The translations under genes and the position numbers were made by a program. 64,000 bases of DNA from Chalara sp. BL73 (Eukaryota; Ascomycota; Leotiomycetes; Helotiales). The stretch covers positions 62,001-126,000 of the forward strand of contig CAKJVC010000105.1 in assembly GCA_918026815.1 (NCBI GenBank), read 5' to 3'. Of the stretch, positions 61,085 through 64,000 are shown piece after piece. The notes beneath the pieces are model-generated. The model was given only the letters and a program-made list of their open reading frames with translations. It was not told the DNA's origin and did not search any database. Positions within the stretch are counted from its first letter, which is position 1. Each line of letters begins with the position of its first letter.

Positions 61085-64000
61085 ATGTGGCAAGTAAAGC
61101 AAGAGAGTGCATCTGTCTTTCAACCAGGCTTGTTCGCTCCGGAGGACAAACTCTTGATTTCTCCATATGGAAATACGTGTGGAAATACTGGAAAGACCAT
61201 GCCAGACTGGCACTGGGACTCACTAACGGACCCATTCAGAAGCTGGTTCCGGATCAACGTCGACTTTCTAAATCGGGTGGGTGAGATATGTATAGAAACT
61301 AAAATTTTGGACTGCCGGAGCCAAGATTGTGTCAACAGGAAAGTGATCTTGGAGAAAACTGCGCCCAAATGTGGCTGGAAAGGTTTCAGAGATTGGGCGT
61401 TGGCGGTTATGTCCTGTCTGGATGTGTGGCTGACCAAAAACGAGACGGGAGATGGTTGCCGCCACCTGGTGGATGCCTTTGGTGCATGTTACAAGGTTTT
61501 GCAAATATACTTGGGCAAGTACGAGTCCCGTGAAACTCGTTTTGATGGTTTCTTACTTGGGCCTGCGAGTTTGCGTACTGTAGTGGCCCTATCAGGGGTG
61601 TGCAATATCATTTACTGGATGATGACAACAATCCAGGCTTGGAAGCGGAAGCGACGCGGTCTTAAAGTGAGGTCTCTGGACCCGTGGGGCCACCATTTTC
61701 TGCCAGCAACGGTAATGATGCCCGAGATTGACAGAGCGTTAAGACAAGTACGGGCCTTGGACGTGTGCAAAACCCGGCTCTGGAATTTGGTAGAACTTGC
61801 AGAACGGAAGCAGAGCGACTTGCCAGATATTGTGGATGTTTTGCTGTCTCGCCCTTCTCTTTACCACAAAGGACATGACACCTGCACTCCTCGGAAATGC
61901 CAGTTTGCGCACAGAGACAGCACGAAAGTTGGGCAACTGCATAAATGTGGGAACCAGTACGATTCGCAACTTTTGCATTTTCCTGTTCATCTTCTTCGGG
62001 ATGCGATTAACCGAGGGGAACCAACAGCATGGTCAAGGAACTTGAATGACCACCGTCTGACCATGCCCTATCAACAATATATTGCGATTTCACACGTCTG
62101 GTCTGATGGCACCGGAGTCGGCGCTCAGGCGCACGGATCTGTCAACCGTTGCCTCTTTCAGTACTTCGCACATCTTGCTGAAGTCCTCAATTGTGATGGA
62201 GTTTGGTGGGATGCACTCTCAATTCCATCTGATAACGAGACAAGGACGAAAGCTCTCGCCCAAATGCATAATAATTATTCTAAAGCTAAGTTTACGGTTG
62301 TTCATGACCAGTACCTCTTGGACCTTGAGTGGACCGACGGTGAGACGGCCTGCCTTGCACTAGTGCTTTCGCCTTGGTTTACTCGAGGCTGGACATCGCT
62401 TGAACTTGCCATGTCAGAGAATGTTAAAGTGCTGTTCAAAGGTCCTCACCCGAGCACCCCTCTTATTAAAGACCTTGTAACGGACATCCTCGTTCTAGAT
62501 CCTGGAACAGCGTCTCGGGCATACTGGATAGCATCTCGTCTAGTGGACAGACTTCGCACTCCACTCGTTCGCCTGGAAGACCTCCTGGCAGTCTTGCGGC
62601 CGAGGATGACCTCCTGGGTGCGCGATCGGACTGTAATTGCTGGTTTGCTTTCGGGTCTTTCGAATTACGATTACTCGCGCAGTGAGGGGGATATTACACG
62701 AGATATTATTGTCCGTTTCGGCAAGGTTCCCTACGTCAGCCTTCTCCACGGCTTGCCAACCATGGCTGATGAAGGCGGCTTCTCTTGGTGTCCGTCGACA
62801 CTTGATGACATGCCAATCCTTTCATCCACAGATTTTACTAATAGCCACAACACTTCCAATGAAGACAGGTTATTGATCGTTGAGAGCACAGGTGCGGTCT
62901 TTGGGACTTGGTTCTGTCGGTCCGTAAGCGAGCTTGATATCAGTGAACATAGGCTCCAGCCTCATGGGGGCGATCTTGCCGTTGTCGTGAAGGTTGAATC
63001 TGCTCTGCTCCATTGGGAGAATTGCATGCTCCTCCGGGAGGATGAGGAAAGCACGGGGATATGGCTTCTTGTTTCAACGACAGGGTCGGATCACGACGCG
63101 GAGGGCAATTCCATCATTGATTGCCGCTATGTCGGCGCAGTGCGCGAAAACCGGCGAATCGACGAAGCAGACAAAGAGACTCTTATCAAAATTATCGAAG
63201 CTATTGACCTCGAAGACATAGAAAGAATTTGCCGGGGCCAGTGGTTTGCGATTCGCATTGGAAATGATCACGGTAAGCCCGAAGTCAACGCAGGGGACAT
63301 ATTAAGGCGCGCTAGAATGACTCACCAGTACCCGAATAAGGACTTGGAGGAAGACTGGCAAATGATGAGTAAGGGCCCAACTGAACGGAATTTCTCTCTG
63401 GCCAACATCATCCCTGGACAACAATTCTCTCTGGCCGACATCATTGAGGAGTCAACAGTATGGGGCTCTAGTGACGCGGACGGCTCTCGACTCTACGAAA
63501 AGGTCCCGTTCGCAGGGCCGGCAGCAAAACTGAAATGGGAAGTTAATGAAACAAACACTTCGCTCAAGCAGATGGAAGAACGGAGCATCCGTTACCTGCA
63601 GAAGGACCTGTTGGATGATGCGGAGGTCACGTGCAAATACGTCGCGGATCGACTAGGTGAAATGTATGGGTCGACTCATCGAAACGCCACTAACGCAACT
63701 CACCGGCTCGGTAGGGTATACGAGAAACGGGGGAAATTAAGCGAAGCAGCTAGGGCCTTCTCGCGGGTGGTATATGGATATCACGAGGCCCTAGCCAAAT
63801 GGGATATGTTGTGGTTCAGTGCTGTTTCTTGGTTAACTGTTCTCTATGCAGAACTAGACAGAGCCCATGACGCTGAGGAAACATACCGACTTGCGCTTTG
63901 CAAATCTGGAGCAGCTGGTCTTCGCATACATTCATTCGCCCAGGCATTTAGTGGCCGACTGAACACCGCTGGAATGGAGAAAACCGACCAGGAAATGCAT
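61085..64000 (+). CDS. Large HET-family protein with C-terminal helical repeats, partial
   Basis: A single open frame runs from ATG 61085 beyond the window end (at least 972 codons, no intron). The N-terminal 200 residues include a hydrophobic segment (SLRTVVALSGVCNIIYWM, about 165-185) followed by KRKRR, so a membrane anchor is possible. A Cys/His cluster (CTPRKCQFAH, about 263-285) precedes the HET-like domain. That domain shows YIAISHVWSDGTG (331-343), GVWWDALSIPSD, then SPWFTRGWTSLELAMS. The last part in view (from about 840) has TPR-like helices: NATHRLGRVYEKRGKLSEAA, then LTVLYAELDRAHDAEETYRL. HET proteins of this kind are linked to non-self recognition and cell death. The frame shows no lesion in the window. 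Confidence 0.85.
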   Translation, partial: MWQVKQESASVFQPGLFAPEDKLLISPYGNTCGNTGKTMPDWHWDSLTDPFRSWFRINVDFLNRVGEICIETKILDCRSQDCVNRKVILEKTAPKCGWKGFRDWALAVMSCLDVWLTKNETGDGCRHLVDAFGACYKVLQIYLGKYESRETRFDGFLLGPASLRTVVALSGVCNIIYWMMTTIQAWKRKRRGLKVRSLDPWGHHFLPATVMMPEIDRALRQVRALDVCKTRLWNLVELAERKQSDLPDIVDVLLSRPSLYHKGHDTCTPRKCQFAHRDSTKVGQLHKCGNQYDSQLLHFPVHLLRDAINRGEPTAWSRNLNDHRLTMPYQQYIAISHVWSDGTGVGAQAHGSVNRCLFQYFAHLAEVLNCDGVWWDALSIPSDNETRTKALAQMHNNYSKAKFTVVHDQYLLDLEWTDGETACLALVLSPWFTRGWTSLELAMSENVKVLFKGPHPSTPLIKDLVTDILVLDPGTASRAYWIASRLVDRLRTPLVRLEDLLAVLRPRMTSWVRDRTVIAGLLSGLSNYDYSRSEGDITRDIIVRFGKVPYVSLLHGLPTMADEGGFSWCPSTLDDMPILSSTDFTNSHNTSNEDRLLIVESTGAVFGTWFCRSVSELDISEHRLQPHGGDLAVVVKVESALLHWENCMLLREDEESTGIWLLVSTTGSDHDAEGNSIIDCRYVGAVRENRRIDEADKETLIKIIEAIDLEDIERICRGQWFAIRIGNDHGKPEVNAGDILRRARMTHQYPNKDLEEDWQMMSKGPTERNFSLANIIPGQQFSLADIIEESTVWGSSDADGSRLYEKVPFAGPAAKLKWEVNETNTSLKQMEERSIRYLQKDLLDDAEVTCKYVADRLGEMYGSTHRNATNATHRLGRVYEKRGKLSEAARAFSRVVYGYHEALAKWDMLWFSAVSWLTVLYAELDRAHDAEETYRLALCKSGAAGLRIHSFAQAFSGRLNTAGMEKTDQEMH

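Noticed and set aside
1..64000. CRISPR array, bacterial operon, ribosomal RNA or plasmid origin
   Set aside because: No regularly spaced direct repeats with unique spacers, no Shine-Dalgarno-led gene strings and no rRNA signatures; the window is eukaryotic nuclear DNA.

Overview
The window is nuclear DNA of a filamentous ascomycete. Genes have short introns (43-65 nt) with GT..AG borders and CTAAC/CTGAC-like branch sites. The protein families are fungal: HET domains, a NoxA-type NADPH oxidase, SET, cyclin B, a coiled-coil/kinase-like pair, and pogo, Harbinger, piggyBac, hAT, Tad-like LINE and chromovirus elements. The mix suggests Leotiomycetes (Helotiales), but that is inference from family recognition. 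This is a repeat-rich accessory region in which many genes are broken, often by TGG to TAG/TGA or CAG to TAG changes of the kind repeat-induced point mutation can leave.

Left third (1-24000). An intact small heat-shock gene with heat-shock elements is followed by a 3.8-kb segment (2055-5834) that recurs inverted at 34149-37965. The segment carries a calpain-like protease gene and the 5' part of an O-methyltransferase gene. Next come a coiled-coil/kinase-like gene, a complete piggyBac element, a broken NADPH oxidase gene, a pogo deletion derivative, a dicarboxylate-carrier remnant, a bHLH regulator and a protein with two retropepsin-like domains.

Centre (23800-44200). This is a nest of transposons. 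A casein-kinase-1-like pseudogene is split by a MITE with a 10-bp target duplication. A Harbinger transposase gene is split by a hAT-type MITE with an 8-bp duplication and then cut by a pogo element. Fragments of chromovirus, LINE, hAT and pogo elements are joined end to end. The second calpain copy lies here, and an intact SET-domain gene sits beyond it.

Right third (44800-64000). A secreted protein has a run of five related short repeats. A second coiled-coil/kinase-like gene is followed by an intact three-exon gene encoding a HET domain joined to an HMG-box. Then come a degenerate hAT element with full terminal repeats, a HET gene fragment split exactly at a TA by a 144-bp pogo MITE, and a cyclin B gene whose destruction-box segment reads on the opposite strand and whose last exon runs in frame into a Tc1/mariner transposase. 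At the edge lies a large HET-family gene with C-terminal helical repeats that continues out of the window.

The best candidates for something new are the HET/HMG-box gene, the reciprocal lesions in the two calpain copies, the rearranged cyclin B, the secreted repeat protein, and the PCNA-box tails on two different pogo elements.
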